The notes under the pieces were generated by a model. That model had not been told where the DNA came from and did no database searches. It saw only the letters and a program-made list of their open reading frames with translations. Position numbers and translations under genes: made by a program. 40,415 nt of DNA from Bryobacterales bacterium (lineage in GTDB: Bacteria > Acidobacteriota > Terriglobia > Bryobacterales > Bryobacteraceae): positions 1 through 40,415 of the forward strand of contig PLFE01000035.1 of assembly GCA_003136675.1 (NCBI GenBank), given 5' to 3'. This document shows positions 24,274 through 34,400 of the stretch, in pieces (positions within the stretch are counted from its first letter, which is position 1; each line of letters opens with the position of its first letter).

Positions 24274-25338
24274 TCATCCCACCCTCGTCATCGCCTGGGC
24301 ACGCGGCGCCGGATGCAGCCGCAGCAGCGGGAACAGAAGGCTCGTCACATACAGTCCCTGCGCTTCCAGCTTGCGAATTCTCTCGGCAATCTCAGCCGCG
24401 TCGAAGAAGCCCGCTTGAATCTCGTTGCGGAGCAATCGCGCCGCCCGCATGACGGTCCATCCCGGCCACCGGATTACCTCCAGTTGTGCGGGGGCAAGTA
24501 GAGCCGCCAGGATGTGGCTCGTCAGTTGCGGGATGTGTAGACGCGCGTGGGCCAGGTAGCGGCTGGCGTCCGAAGCGCCCGTTTCCCGCAACTGCTTCCG
24601 GCGGCCTCTTCTGATCCGGCCTCCTGCGCATTCCACGCGAGCCTGTTCGATGCTCAAAAGCAATCCCGATAATGCGGCGCAGGCGGCTTGCGCTGCCGGC
24701 TGCACCGATTCCGTCTCAAACGCCGCCAGCTTAGCTTCCAGCGCTTGAATGGCGGTCGGGATGTACGCCTTATCACGATTCAGCTCGCGCTTCAACCGCG
24801 CGATAGCACCCAGAACTTCCACGCGAGGCCCGTCGTGGCGGGAAGGATGCGCCTTCATATAAAGGCCCTCCAGTTCCTGCGCCAGTTGCAGAAAGCGAAT
24901 CGGATCGGAAGGCCGCTTCCGGATCGTCGAGTGTTCCATCGGCGTCAGCCAGGTGATAGCGCCCCCTCGTAGGACCGGGACCCTTTCAACGAACGGCACC
25001 TGCTCATAGACAGGGTTGCGATTCAGAATTCCAAGGATGGCGGATTCGTCGTCCCCGGCTTCGAGCGCCGCGTCCAGAAGCTCCTGGTCGCGAATCTCAA
25101 ATCGGGCGGAATCCTCAGCCGTCTTTGCAGCGGCCGCGCGAATCGCAATCTGAAACGCCGGGAAATCCGTGACCTCGGCCCGCACCAGTCGTTTCATCTC
25201 CGCCAGTTTCTTCGCGGTTCGCTCGCTCAAGGCCGGGTCGCGCCCTAGCTTGGCGAATAGATCCGCTACATCCGGCAGGGTATCCAGGATCTCTCCCAGC
25301 GATCGCGGGTTTTCGTGCGACTGGTTGAAGCGGAGCAC
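24274..25338 (-). CDS. Unknown 354-aa helical protein between tssF and tssG
   Basis: No family recognised. The protein appears mostly alpha-helical, without signal peptide or membrane helix. It has a strongly basic patch near 240-251 (GGRIRRGRRKQLRE) and a well-patterned C-terminal segment, NEIQAGFFDAAEIAERIRKL, followed by ...GLYVTSLLFPLLRL. It starts with GTG 4 bp after the tssF stop and ends 3 bp before the 175-aa gene, so it is tightly embedded between two baseplate genes. Reasonable guesses are an accessory baseplate component or an effector-loading adaptor. It shows no TssA ImpA_N signature. Confidence 0.75.
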   Translation of the reverse strand: MLRFNQSHENPRSLGEILDTLPDVADLFAKLGRDPALSERTAKKLAEMKRLVRAEVTDFPAFQIAIRAAAAKTAEDSARFEIRDQELLDAALEAGDDESAILGILNRNPVYEQVPFVERVPVLRGGAITWLTPMEHSTIRKRPSDPIRFLQLAQELEGLYMKAHPSRHDGPRVEVLGAIARLKRELNRDKAYIPTAIQALEAKLAAFETESVQPAAQAACAALSGLLLSIEQARVECAGGRIRRGRRKQLRETGASDASRYLAHARLHIPQLTSHILAALLAPAQLEVIRWPGWTVMRAARLLRNEIQAGFFDAAEIAERIRKLEAQGLYVTSLLFPLLRLHPAPRAQAMTRVG

Positions 25339-25342
25339 GGGC

Positions 25343-27145
25343 TTAGATCAGATTCTGCCGGCCGGCCAGCGGCGGCCAGCGCATCCACTCTTCCTCGTGG
25401 TTCAACCGGCGCGCCACCATCTGCACAGACGCGTTCACCGAGGCATAGAGAGCCAGAAAATGCCGCAGCACGGTGGCGAACAGAAAGGCGCTGCCGCCCG
25501 CATACAGGTTTTCGTCGAACGTCACCACGATCTCGGTTCCGGCACAAAAACCGCGCCACGCGTCGGACCCGATGCGCAGCGTCGTCGGCCGCGACTGGAG
25601 CGCGCGGATGCCTCGGATCTGCTGCTGGATGGAAGGTTGGTCGCTGAAGCAGTAGAGGCGCAGAATCTCACAGAGCGCGTCTCTCCCCTCTTTTCCACTG
25701 GTGAGAGACAAGTGATTCAACGAAAGATTGGAGACCAGATGCCACGCCGTCGAACCGCCCTGCGGTGGGTAGACCGGGACGGTGGGTCGCGTCAGGCACG
25801 TTACGGTGACCGGCCCCACCTCTTCCATTTGCAGCGATCCGCCGGGCGGAACCTCGGTTGCCAGTTCCCGGTTCAGGCAGAGCGTATGCGCAAAAACCAC
25901 CTCAGAGGGGGGCAGCGCCGGATTGAAGTTCAAGTCGAGAAAAGAAAGATGTACGTCCGTTCCCGGCATGTCTTCGCGCTCGGTCGCAACGCGCTTACCG
26001 TGCCAGAATGTTCGCGGGCTGGCTCCGGCTTCCGTGTGCCGGAATGAGTAGAAAGGTTCATAGGCGCGCGTCGGATCATTCGGATTCATCGAACCGGACA
26101 CCGATTGAATGGAATGGATCTCCGTGGTGTGTTCCCTGCGCGAATCCGGAATCAGTTTATAGAACAGCCGGCGCTGATCGATCCGCACGGGTTCGGTGGT
26201 GCGCCGAAACAGATTCGCGATGGGCGTGCAGCCCAGCACGAAAGTCTCCCGTGTCACGCTCACTCGTTCTCCCGGAGACCGGGTCAGAAGAAACAGCACA
26301 TCAAAGAATTGGTCCGAATCGTGCCGGCTCAGGTTCTTCAGGTCTGCGAATAGGAACTTCTCGGGAAACTGAAAGTATTCCTGAATCAGCCGGTAGCCGG
26401 GATGCGCATTCGGGGGATAGGGAAGAATGTCTTCGTCGTCAGCCAGCCCGGCCGGCGAAAGCGACGCGCACGGTAGCTCAATCGGATCAGTCGCTCCCTG
26501 CGGCAAAATCATAATGCCGGCGAGAGCCGAAAACAGTAGCTCGTAAACCAGGTGCGCCGGCCCGGCACGGTGATTCAGGTAAATACGCAGCGCGTCAAGT
26601 TCGAGATCGCGGAGCGAGCCCGCCAGCGCTTTCACGCGAATCCGGATCACCCCGGCGGCCTTGGGGTTGGACGCGAGGCAATCATAGCGGGCCGTTGGTT
26701 CCACGGCCGCTTCCACGATATCGACCGGCCACACCGTCACCGGATACGCGGTGCGAAAGCGGCACGTAGCCCCACGCGAACCGTATGCGAAGAGCGGAGT
26801 ATTCTTCTGAATCAGGTGGCCGGTGGTGAATTTTCCGCGTTTGGCATCGATCTCGAAGCGCGCGATCGCCATCGGCGGCACCGGATAACTCATTTGTGGA
26901 TAGAGCACGCCAAGCAGCGCGGATGTGATCTCGGGAAACTCCGCATCCATCTCATGCTGGATTCGGGCCGTCAGCAATGCGAACGATTCGATGAGGCGCT
27001 CCACATGAGGGTCCGCCGGATAGCCGTCCTGCAACTCCAGGCGATCGGCAATCTTGGGATATTTTCGCGCATATTCCCGGCCTACCGACCGAAGATATGC
27101 GAGTTCCTCCGTGTAGTAGTGGAGCAGATCCTCATCTAACTTCAT
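25343..27145 (-). CDS. tssF: T6SS baseplate protein TssF
   Basis: A 600-aa TssF of typical length. The N-terminal signature is obvious: LLHYYTEELAYLRSVGREYA followed by KYPKIADRLEL, then DPHVERLIESFALLTARIQH and LLGVLYPQMSYPVPPMAIA. The C-terminal part contains the usual barrel-like region ending in the basic MVARRLNHEEEWMRWPPL. TssF forms the baseplate wedge with TssG and TssE and contacts VgrG. The start overlaps the tssE stop by ATGA. Confidence 0.95.
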   Translation of the reverse strand: MKLDEDLLHYYTEELAYLRSVGREYARKYPKIADRLELQDGYPADPHVERLIESFALLTARIQHEMDAEFPEITSALLGVLYPQMSYPVPPMAIARFEIDAKRGKFTTGHLIQKNTPLFAYGSRGATCRFRTAYPVTVWPVDIVEAAVEPTARYDCLASNPKAAGVIRIRVKALAGSLRDLELDALRIYLNHRAGPAHLVYELLFSALAGIMILPQGATDPIELPCASLSPAGLADDEDILPYPPNAHPGYRLIQEYFQFPEKFLFADLKNLSRHDSDQFFDVLFLLTRSPGERVSVTRETFVLGCTPIANLFRRTTEPVRIDQRRLFYKLIPDSRREHTTEIHSIQSVSGSMNPNDPTRAYEPFYSFRHTEAGASPRTFWHGKRVATEREDMPGTDVHLSFLDLNFNPALPPSEVVFAHTLCLNRELATEVPPGGSLQMEEVGPVTVTCLTRPTVPVYPPQGGSTAWHLVSNLSLNHLSLTSGKEGRDALCEILRLYCFSDQPSIQQQIRGIRALQSRPTTLRIGSDAWRGFCAGTEIVVTFDENLYAGGSAFLFATVLRHFLALYASVNASVQMVARRLNHEEEWMRWPPLAGRQNLI

Positions 27146-27654
27146 GTCGATTCCACGGGCGGCTGCACTGCGGAGTGGCCTCCGTTCGTCGAGAGCTCAA
27201 GGGGGAAACAAACCGGCTCGGAAACCATCCGGATCATGACGTGCCCATAGAGATAGCCGACCACCGCCCGTTTGTTCGTTGCGTGCTCCTCCAGTTCCAC
27301 CCGTACCGCGGAGAGCCTCGGCTCAAAGGATTCGATGGCTCGCACCAGGAGTGCTCCCAGTTCTTGCCGGTCGGTCGCGCTGGCCGGGCTCGCGTGTGAG
27401 AAATCCGGAATGCCGTAGTCCACCGTGGAAAAACGGTTCTCAAATGTGAAGTCACGACGAAACGGCCGCCGCGTGTTCAGGATCCGGCTCAACTCGCTCC
27501 GGATTGATTCGATTGCCCCTGAAGCGTCGTAGGCCCGGAGCGGCTCGCGCGACCGCTCGCACAGTTTCACGAGGCGCTCGAACAGAGGGGCCGGCGCGCC
27601 TCGGAATGGCCGGGGCTCCCGATCTAAGTCGCCGAGTTCGTCGCGAGGTTCCAT
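27142..27654 (-). CDS. tssE: T6SS baseplate protein TssE (gp25-like)
   Basis: A 170-aa gp25-like baseplate subunit. The core has IRSELSRILNTRRPF, VDYGIPDFSH and a C-terminal RVELEEHATNKRAVVGYLYG, the normal TssE pattern, with the N-R of the lysozyme-like EPR motif region conserved in general form. I start it at the ATG at 27654 (MEPRDELGDL), which has AGGGAA upstream. An open frame reaches to 27711 but would overlap hcp by 88 bp. Even with the shorter start it overlaps the end of hcp by 31 bp, so translation is coupled. Confidence 0.88.
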   Translation of the reverse strand: MEPRDELGDLDREPRPFRGAPAPLFERLVKLCERSREPLRAYDASGAIESIRSELSRILNTRRPFRRDFTFENRFSTVDYGIPDFSHASPASATDRQELGALLVRAIESFEPRLSAVRVELEEHATNKRAVVGYLYGHVMIRMVSEPVCFPLELSTNGGHSAVQPPVEST

Positions 27655-28112
27655 GTTGCGGATGCGTTCCCTGAATCGCTCACGTCGGATTTCTGGGCCG
27701 CATAGGTCCACGTCATTTTGGTGTAGTTGAAGGTGACGGTCTCTTGCGGCTTGCCGCCCCCGCCGCCTCCCACCGAGATGGAAGAGACCAGCGCGTTCGT
27801 CATTTCGTAGATGAAGATCTTGGTCACCTTCCCGTTGTCATTCTGCCCAATGGTGATTTTCACCGTCGGAATCGGCTTGGCCTGGTTGCAGAAATCAACA
27901 AGCTGGCAACTGGAGAGATCCTGGTACTTCGTCACGGTGAAGTCCTGATGATTCGGCTTTCCGGAAGTACGCTTCGTGTTGCTTTGATCGCCGGTGATCT
28001 GCTGCGCGACGCCATGGCTGTAGGACAACAGCTCGATCATCGAAGCGTAATCCGCCAGTTGAGACTCGCCGTTGATTTTGGCTGAACTGCAATCGAGAAT
28101 TAAAACGTCCAT
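27624..28112 (-). CDS. hcp: T6SS inner-tube protein Hcp/TssD
   Basis: A 162-aa Hcp that stacks as hexameric rings to form the secreted tube. Family features are the beta-rich body, HGVAQQITG, GKPNHQDFTVTKYQDLSS and a C-terminal TFNYTKMTWTYAAQ. A run of six glycines at 115-120, in the loop before the last strands, is an oddity. A good ribosome-binding site (AAGGAAAG) precedes the ATG, fitting the high expression Hcp needs. It lies 39 bp after tssC, one of the larger gaps in the array. Confidence 0.95.
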   Translation of the reverse strand: MDVLILDCSSAKINGESQLADYASMIELLSYSHGVAQQITGDQSNTKRTSGKPNHQDFTVTKYQDLSSCQLVDFCNQAKPIPTVKITIGQNDNGKVTKIFIYEMTNALVSSISVGGGGGGKPQETVTFNYTKMTWTYAAQKSDVSDSGNASATWNLATNSAT

Positions 28113-28151
28113 TCGTGCTCTTTCCTTTCGTCCGTTTCTGTAAGTGAGAGG

Positions 28152-29648
28152 TTACTGTCCGACCGGTGGTGGCAGCTCGGCGACCAACCGGATGGAAACA
28201 GTCAACTCGTCCAGTTGAAAGTGCGGCTTCAGGAATGCCACAGCCTTGTAGCAGCCGGGTTTTCCCGGAATATCCGTGACATCCACGCGGGCCTCGCGAA
28301 GAGGGAATCGAGCCTTTACCGCCTGCGGGGCGTCGTCGTTCAAGAGCACGTACTGGCTGATCCAGGTGTTCAGATAGGCCGCCACGTTCTCCCTGGTCAT
28401 GAAGCTGCCGATTTTGTCGCGCATGATCACCTTGAGGTAGTGCGCGAAACGGGAAGCCGCCAGGATGTAAGGCAGCATCGAAGAGACACGAGCGTTCGCC
28501 GATGCCGAATCCGTGTTGTAAAGCTTCGGCTTGTTGGTAGTCTGGCCGCCGAAGAAAGCCGCGTAGTCGGTTCCTTTGCAGTGGCACACGGCCAGGAAGC
28601 CGAGATCGTTCAATTCCTTCTCCCGCCGGTCGGTGATGGCGATCTCGGTGGGACACTTTAGCGCGATGTCACCCGATTCCGTCTTGAACGTGTGTGCCGG
28701 CAAACCTTCCACCAATCCCCCGCCTTCCACACCGCGTATCGCGGCGCACCATTTGTACAGGGCGAAGGCGTTGGTAATCCGCTGCGCCAGCATGTACGCC
28801 GAGTTGCCCCACAGGTACTTGCTGTTGTCCGTCCCATCCACGTCTTCGCGATAATCGAAGCCATCAACCGGGACGGTATCCGGACCGTACGGCAAGCGCA
28901 ATAGAACGTGCGGCAGCGTGAGCGTGACATAGCGTGAATCTTCGCTCTCGCGGAAAGAACGCCACTTGATCAGCTCCGTGGATTCAAACGACTTCGCCAG
29001 ATCGCGCGGCGTGTTGAGTTCCGTGAACGAATCCCAATCGAATAACCTGGGGCTCGCCGCCGCCACAAACGGCGCGTGCGCGGCCGCCGCCACGCCCGAC
29101 ATCTTTTCCAGGATCGCCATATCCTGGGGATGCCGGCCAAATTCATAGTCTCCTACGAGGAAGCTGTACGGATTTCCACCAAATGTCCCGTATTCCTGTT
29201 CATAGATCTGCTTAAACATCACGCTTTGGTCAAACTCGCTGGCCTTCAGCATGTCGTCGAGCAGCTCTTTCTTGGTGAGGTTCAACACCCGGATCTTAAG
29301 CTGCGTACCCGTTTCCGAGTTCATGACCAGGTAATTCAAACCCCGCCATGAAGCTTCCAGCGTCTGAAAAGCCGGGTCGTGCATGATCGCATTCAGTTGC
29401 TCGCTGATCAACTGATCGATCTGAGCAATGCGGCCCTTGATGCCGGCAACGGTATCGTTGCCGATGGTCATTCCCTCGGCCGTGACCTGGTTGACGAACT
29501 CCCCAACGAGGTCACGGGCATGCGGTTGCTGCGACACATCGCGCGCCATCTTCCCACCCAAAATGATGCGGTCGAGGGGCGAAGCGTAAGCGACAGCAGT
29601 ACCGGTTCCCTGCTGCGAAGCACTCTGTGGACTAGTCTGATCTGGCAT
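28152..29648 (-). CDS. tssC: T6SS contractile sheath protein TssC (VipB)
   Basis: A 498-aa TssC of standard length. Family landmarks include LEASWRGLNYLVMNSETGTQ, VGDYEFGRHPQDMAILEKMS, FRESEDSRYVTLTLPHVLLR and ASRFAHYLKVIMRDKIGSFM. It also carries the C-terminal LYKLNA-like sheath handshake region in variant form. TssC forms the sheath with TssB and is removed by ClpV after contraction. The ATG overlaps the tssB stop by one base, with GGAG upstream. Confidence 0.97.
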   Translation of the reverse strand: MPDQTSPQSASQQGTGTAVAYASPLDRIILGGKMARDVSQQPHARDLVGEFVNQVTAEGMTIGNDTVAGIKGRIAQIDQLISEQLNAIMHDPAFQTLEASWRGLNYLVMNSETGTQLKIRVLNLTKKELLDDMLKASEFDQSVMFKQIYEQEYGTFGGNPYSFLVGDYEFGRHPQDMAILEKMSGVAAAAHAPFVAAASPRLFDWDSFTELNTPRDLAKSFESTELIKWRSFRESEDSRYVTLTLPHVLLRLPYGPDTVPVDGFDYREDVDGTDNSKYLWGNSAYMLAQRITNAFALYKWCAAIRGVEGGGLVEGLPAHTFKTESGDIALKCPTEIAITDRREKELNDLGFLAVCHCKGTDYAAFFGGQTTNKPKLYNTDSASANARVSSMLPYILAASRFAHYLKVIMRDKIGSFMTRENVAAYLNTWISQYVLLNDDAPQAVKARFPLREARVDVTDIPGKPGCYKAVAFLKPHFQLDELTVSIRLVAELPPPVGQ

Positions 29649-30271
29649 CAGGACTTCTCCTTTTTATCTGGTTTTTCCGGCTTCTCGGGCGGGGCGGCCA
29701 CGGGAGTCGCGGGTGGCTCGGCGGAAGCGGCGGGCGTTGCCGGTGCAGCCTCCGCTGTCGCGCCGTTACTCGCTTGTTCCGTCGCCGCTTTGAGCTGCCG
29801 CAGCTCCTCGGTGTTGCTCACCGCCTGCTGCAGCATCGAATCCAGCGCGTCGTTCCCATCCAGCTTGCCCAGCAGATCCGTCAATCGCTGCCGCGCCTCG
29901 AACAGTTTGCGGAGCGGCTCGACCTGCTGCAATACGCTCAACGGAGAAAAGTCTTCGAGCTTGGTGAAACTCATCTCCGTATTCAGCTTCGAGCCGCCTC
30001 CGTTCTTACTGAGCGTGTTATCCACGCGCAATGTCAACCGCGGCGCGCAGGCGGCAAGCACCGAGTCGAAATTGTCCCGATCGATTTCAACAAACTTGCG
30101 CTCCCGCAGGCGCGGCAACGGATTGGCGGGATTTCCCGAAAGGTCGGCAAGCACGCCGACAACAAGCGGCAACTCCTTCTTGAGAATTGCGCCTCCGATT
30201 TCAACGTCGTATGTAATCTGGACGCGCGGCGGCCGAATGCGGTCCAGCTTGTGTTGCAGGCTTTCAGGCAT
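29648..30271 (-). CDS. tssB: T6SS contractile sheath protein TssB (VipA)
   Basis: A 207-aa TssB. The conserved core includes RIRPPRVQITYDVEIGGAI, LPLVVGVLADLSGNP and a coiled-coil near 110-165. The last ~40 residues form an Ala/Pro/Glu/Lys-rich tail not found in short TssB proteins (usually about 160-180 aa). I chose the ATG at 30271 because GGAG lies five bases upstream; a GTG at 30277 sits directly on that site and is less likely. It is the first gene after the 90-bp AT-rich gap and probably leads its own transcript. Confidence 0.94.
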   Translation of the reverse strand: MPESLQHKLDRIRPPRVQITYDVEIGGAILKKELPLVVGVLADLSGNPANPLPRLRERKFVEIDRDNFDSVLAACAPRLTLRVDNTLSKNGGGSKLNTEMSFTKLEDFSPLSVLQQVEPLRKLFEARQRLTDLLGKLDGNDALDSMLQQAVSNTEELRQLKAATEQASNGATAEAAPATPAASAEPPATPVAAPPEKPEKPDKKEKS

Positions 30272-30306
30272 AGTCACTCCGAATTGAAGGAAACGAAACC
30301 GATACT

Positions 30307-30335
30307 ACTAAAGTTGCGAATGAAATGCTACACAA
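30307..30335 (-). promoter_or_regulatory. Candidate promoter for tssB-tssC-hcp and downstream genes
   Basis: On the - strand, TTGTGT (30335-30330) and TTTAGT (30312-30307) are spaced by 17 bp. An A-tract of eight bases (30352-30345) lies just upstream of the -35, resembling an UP element. The 90-bp gap between tssA and tssB is markedly AT-rich compared with the genes. Transcription would begin about 30 bases before the tssB ATG. This would divide the array into a membrane-complex unit and a tail unit. Confidence 0.4.
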
Positions 30336-30361
30336 TTCCGGTTATTTTTTTTCGCGCTTTG

Positions 30362-31450
30362 TTATTTTCCAGACGCTGGCAGATTGTTTAGATTTAAAAG
30401 CCGTGCAATTTCAATCAGTTCCCCGGAATTGCTCACCAATTCGGTAAGCAACTTGTCGAACGGCATCGATCCCCATGAGACCGCGCGCCGCACGAGATAA
30501 GGCGTGGGGCTGTGCGGTTCCGTTCGAGCCAGGAAATCCGCAGCCTCCGCCAACAGTTGATAGGCTTCGGCGCGCGTTCGGATTCTGCTGAACTCAAAGG
30601 TCTCCGGCCTGGGCTCGGTGTCATTGTGCAAGCCATGCAAGCCGGCAAATCCGTTGTCGGTGAATTGAGCGACCTCGGGAACCCCGCCCCGCTGCGCAAT
30701 GGCGCTCGTGAGCAATCCGGCGATCGACTCGGCCGTGCTGCGAATCGGCGTCAGTCCCGGCGCGTCGCGCCGCAGCCGCTCGTCCAGCAGGATCTCCAGC
30801 TTTTCGCAGGCCACCAGCAGCCGCTCCAAAGCTTCCAGCGAAGCATGCAGGTCTAGCGTGGGTGTCAAGAGCATGCTCTGCTGAAACTTAGCGATGGTCA
30901 CCACCCGCGCCAGTTCGCCGAGCCCGTGGCGCTCACTCTGGCACGCCAGTTCCCAATCGGACCACGCATAGCGCGCGACGTCATCCGATTCCGGTACGGT
31001 GATGGGCACCATTTTCAGGTCGATGGAGAGCTTGCGGTTGACCCAGATGAGAGGCGCGATCCGGAACTCCATATCGTCGCCTTCAATGCGCGGGTGCATG
31101 CCGTCCCAGAAGCTTTCGCAGAGCGCGAGGATTGCCGTAAAGCCCTCCGCCGCGCCGGCAAAGCCGTGTATATGAATCCACGCCTCCGCCAGCCAGCACG
31201 CGATCTGCAAGTCCTTTGATCGCGTTTCCAGCACTTCGAGGCAAACCGCTTCGACCCCCGGCCAGTCGGCGCGCTTCAGATCGGCTTTCCAAACACCTTG
31301 CGGCAAGCTGGCGTCGTCTTCTTTCCGCAGATCGCGGAGCTTATCGTAGACGGCGTCGTACCGGAGGCTCACTCCCGACGGATTGTCGGAACTGATCGGC
31401 GAGAGCAGCTTGTCGATATCAAATCGGAAATCGGTTTCGAGCGTCTTCAT
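30362..31450 (-). CDS. tssA: T6SS assembly chaperone TssA (ImpA-type)
   Basis: A 362-aa TssA with an N-terminal ImpA_N domain: LLSPISSDNPSGVSLRYD, then WPGVEAVCLEVLETRSKDLQ and FWDGMHPRIEGDDMEFRIAP. A C-terminal helical region contains RAEAYQLLAEAADFLARTEP and SPTPYLVRRAVSWGSMPFDK. The short form and C-terminus resemble the TssA1 class, which acts at the baseplate in sheath assembly. It begins 3 bp after tssM, and the AT-rich gap follows it. Confidence 0.94.
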   Translation of the reverse strand: MKTLETDFRFDIDKLLSPISSDNPSGVSLRYDAVYDKLRDLRKEDDASLPQGVWKADLKRADWPGVEAVCLEVLETRSKDLQIACWLAEAWIHIHGFAGAAEGFTAILALCESFWDGMHPRIEGDDMEFRIAPLIWVNRKLSIDLKMVPITVPESDDVARYAWSDWELACQSERHGLGELARVVTIAKFQQSMLLTPTLDLHASLEALERLLVACEKLEILLDERLRRDAPGLTPIRSTAESIAGLLTSAIAQRGGVPEVAQFTDNGFAGLHGLHNDTEPRPETFEFSRIRTRAEAYQLLAEAADFLARTEPHSPTPYLVRRAVSWGSMPFDKLLTELVSNSGELIEIARLLNLNNLPASGK

Positions 31451-31453
31451 AAG

Positions 31454-34400
31454 CTAATTTGAAGAGACCTGGGTGGGCGTCGGGTGAAGCGCCGGCGCCG
31501 ATTCCGGAAAATCCGGCAGCATCACTTCATGCGGTTCCTTGGCCCCCGGCACTTGCGCGGTGAGGCGCAGGAAGACGCGGACCTGCGATTGCGTCTGTTG
31601 CGCCGCTTGCGCCTTCGCGCGAGAGTTGTCCGGCGCCGTGGGGATGGCAAAGCGCAAAGTTCCCGGAAACGACCCGGGCGCTGCTCCATACCCGGCCCCG
31701 TAATCCGCGCTGCTGTTGGAATGCGTGCGCAGCAGCGCGAGCAACGCCCAGGGATCGCGATATTCATAGCTCACCGTGCGGCCGTCTACGCGGGCGTCCG
31801 CTCCAGACGCGCCGGCCACAGGAACATCCGGCGAATCCTTGGCAAACCGCAACTTCACGGCAACAGGCGCGCCGTAGGCCCAGCGGACCCCGTTACTGGC
31901 GCTGCCGTTCGCAACCTGCGAGTCGCCCGCCAGAAAATTCCAGTCAATGATGTGGTCGGCCGCAACCTCCGCCTGGCGGTTCACGCGGAAGTAAACCTTG
32001 ATGTCCACCCAAAGCGCATCGTCCTTCAGTCCGCCTGCGAACAACTGCCGCACGGCATCGGCCTGGGTCAGAAACGCGAGAACATCCGGATTGGAGCGAT
32101 TGGCTCGCAAATACGCAGCCAGAGGCGCCCCGGTCTGTTCCGTCGCTTGCAGGAACTTCACGACATCGCGCGGGTCCGCTTCCGGAGCGTCCCCGGAGTT
32201 CGGGACCGCTCCGAACGGAAAACGCCCGGAGAGTTTGGTGTTGAAGAATGTGGAGATGTTCGCGGTGTACTGGTCGAGCAGGCGGTCGCCGCACTGGTCC
32301 AGTGCTTCGTTCTGCAGCTTCGCTCGAATGGCGGCGAAGTAGTCGGAACTGCGCGCTGGGGGAACCACCGCGAGACATCCGCTGGCCGTGTTGATTTTGT
32401 CCAGATCGGTTCGAATGAACGCCTCCAGCGCGGCGATCGAATTGCCGGGCTTTTTGGCCTCATAGTCCTGCACATCTTTAATGACCCTGGTCCAAACGCT
32501 GAAGGTGTCCGCGGACTGCAGATGACGCGACTGCAGATACTGCTGCAAAGGCTGCGCGTAATCGAGAGCAACGGATTTCAACAGGTCGCGCTGCTTGCCG
32601 AGATACTCTTCGAGATCATCCGGGTTTTCGGCGCCGTAATCCACCAGAGACAATTGCCGCGCGCCATCCCATGCCATCAGTCCGTTGAGCGAAGGAGCGT
32701 AGAAGGAACTCGCCTGGAACAGGGACGTCATCTGTTGGGCCAGAATGCCGGCCTGTTTGGCCAGCATCAAATTGAGATCGCCCCGCGCTCCGCCGGCGCC
32801 GGAAGGAAGGGCATTCCCGATCTGCGCGAGCACCGGAAGCGCGTCTTCAAAACTGCGGATCTCCAGCATCAGCGTGGAAGCATCGGGCGTGCCGGCGGCG
32901 TTCACGGGTTCCTGCGCGCGCGACACAGCGGTCAGTATGGCCATCTGCAGTCCGTTCTGGGCGATGGTCGCAACGCTGTTGCGCACTCCCGAAGGCAGCA
33001 GCGGCAACCGATCGTGGACAAACTTGTCGTAAGAATCCAGCAATTGCGTCGCTTTGCCGAGTGAAGGTTTGCTCCAAAAAACCGCGGTTGTCTGTGCCGG
33101 ATAGCTGACCGCGCCGCTGTCCGCCATGAAATCCTGGCTGAGCAGCGCATCGAGACCGGAAGCGAGAGACGTGACGCTGGGGCTCACCTTCATTGCGGAT
33201 GTGCCCGTGCTCAGGATCAGGCCCGTCGAATCGGCGCTTACGGACAACAGGTCGGTCCTGAATTTCGTGAAGGCCGCGCTGCCGTCGGTCTGGACGTTCT
33301 TGAGGAATGTAACGTTGGCGAAGGGCTCGGCCTGCAGGGCGGTGGACAAAGCCGGGAAGTCCGACGGAGTGAAGTCCGGTTCCCGCAGCCATTCAAACGA
33401 GCCGCCCGAAAATAACGCGTCCAGACGCCGCACGTCATCCACCAGGAATCGCAGCTTCTCGCGGGTTTGGCCGGGCGCCGATTGAAGCCCGTCGATCTCA
33501 TCAGCCACACCTCCCGCGAGGGCCGCGGCCGGATTGTTGTCGCCAAACCAGCTCCCCAGGAAATTGTGGATTTGGGACGACGTCCGTACGCCTACGCAGC
33601 GGTCAAGATCGCCACTCGCCGCGAGGCGCACCGGTGGACCAGAAGCATTCTGAATGGCTCGCGCGTAATACTGATTGTGCTGAAAGCGCGTCTCGTCTTC
33701 CAGGTCGCGATTGAGCAGATAGTGGAAAAGTCCGTTGAGTTCCTGGAAGGTTCCCCGGACCGGCGACCGCAGCTCATCGTACTGCCGAAGGGCGCGCCGC
33801 AAGGCGTCGTAATCCGAAAGAGATTTCTCCAGTTGCCGGTATTCGAGGTCGTTCTGAAAACGGACCTGCGCCAGCGCGTCCACATCGGTGGGCAAAGTCT
33901 GCGCGATTGTGGGCAGCGCGGCGCATGTGCCCGCCTGAGCCTCCGCCCTCGCTTCAAGCCCCCCTTGCAGAGCGGGGAGAACGATGCTGCTGAACGAATC
34001 CGCCAGCGCGGTGGCGACCCCGGAGTTGATCGGATCGCGCCAGGAGGCCGGCAGGAAAACCGAACGGAATCCCTTGGCGTCCAGAACTCCGATGGCGTCC
34101 ACCAAATCGTAAGCGGCGGAAGCTGTGTATTGGTGAGTGCTCGCCATAGAGCCCTCGGAAACACGTTCCACCAATAGATCCAGAGCACTGGAAAAGCGGC
34201 TGTCCCGCAGATTCGCCAGCCGCAGGTAGGCAAGAGTTGTGCCAATCGAAAACACGAGAACGAAAGCCGCCAGCGCGATCCGCGCGGCCATCAAAGCGCG
34301 GTCCCGCGCGAAGTGGAGACTGCGCACGGCACGGGCGACCTTCGCTTCCGGAAATACCTTCCGCTCGAACAGTTGACGCGCCAGGGCGATCTGGGGTTGG

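Noticed and set aside
31484-33064. A 526-codon open frame on the + strand opposite tssM
   Set aside because: It is fully antisense to a clear TssM. Long antisense frames are expected in GC-rich codon-biased DNA, and the translation is Arg/His/Gln-rich without family signatures.
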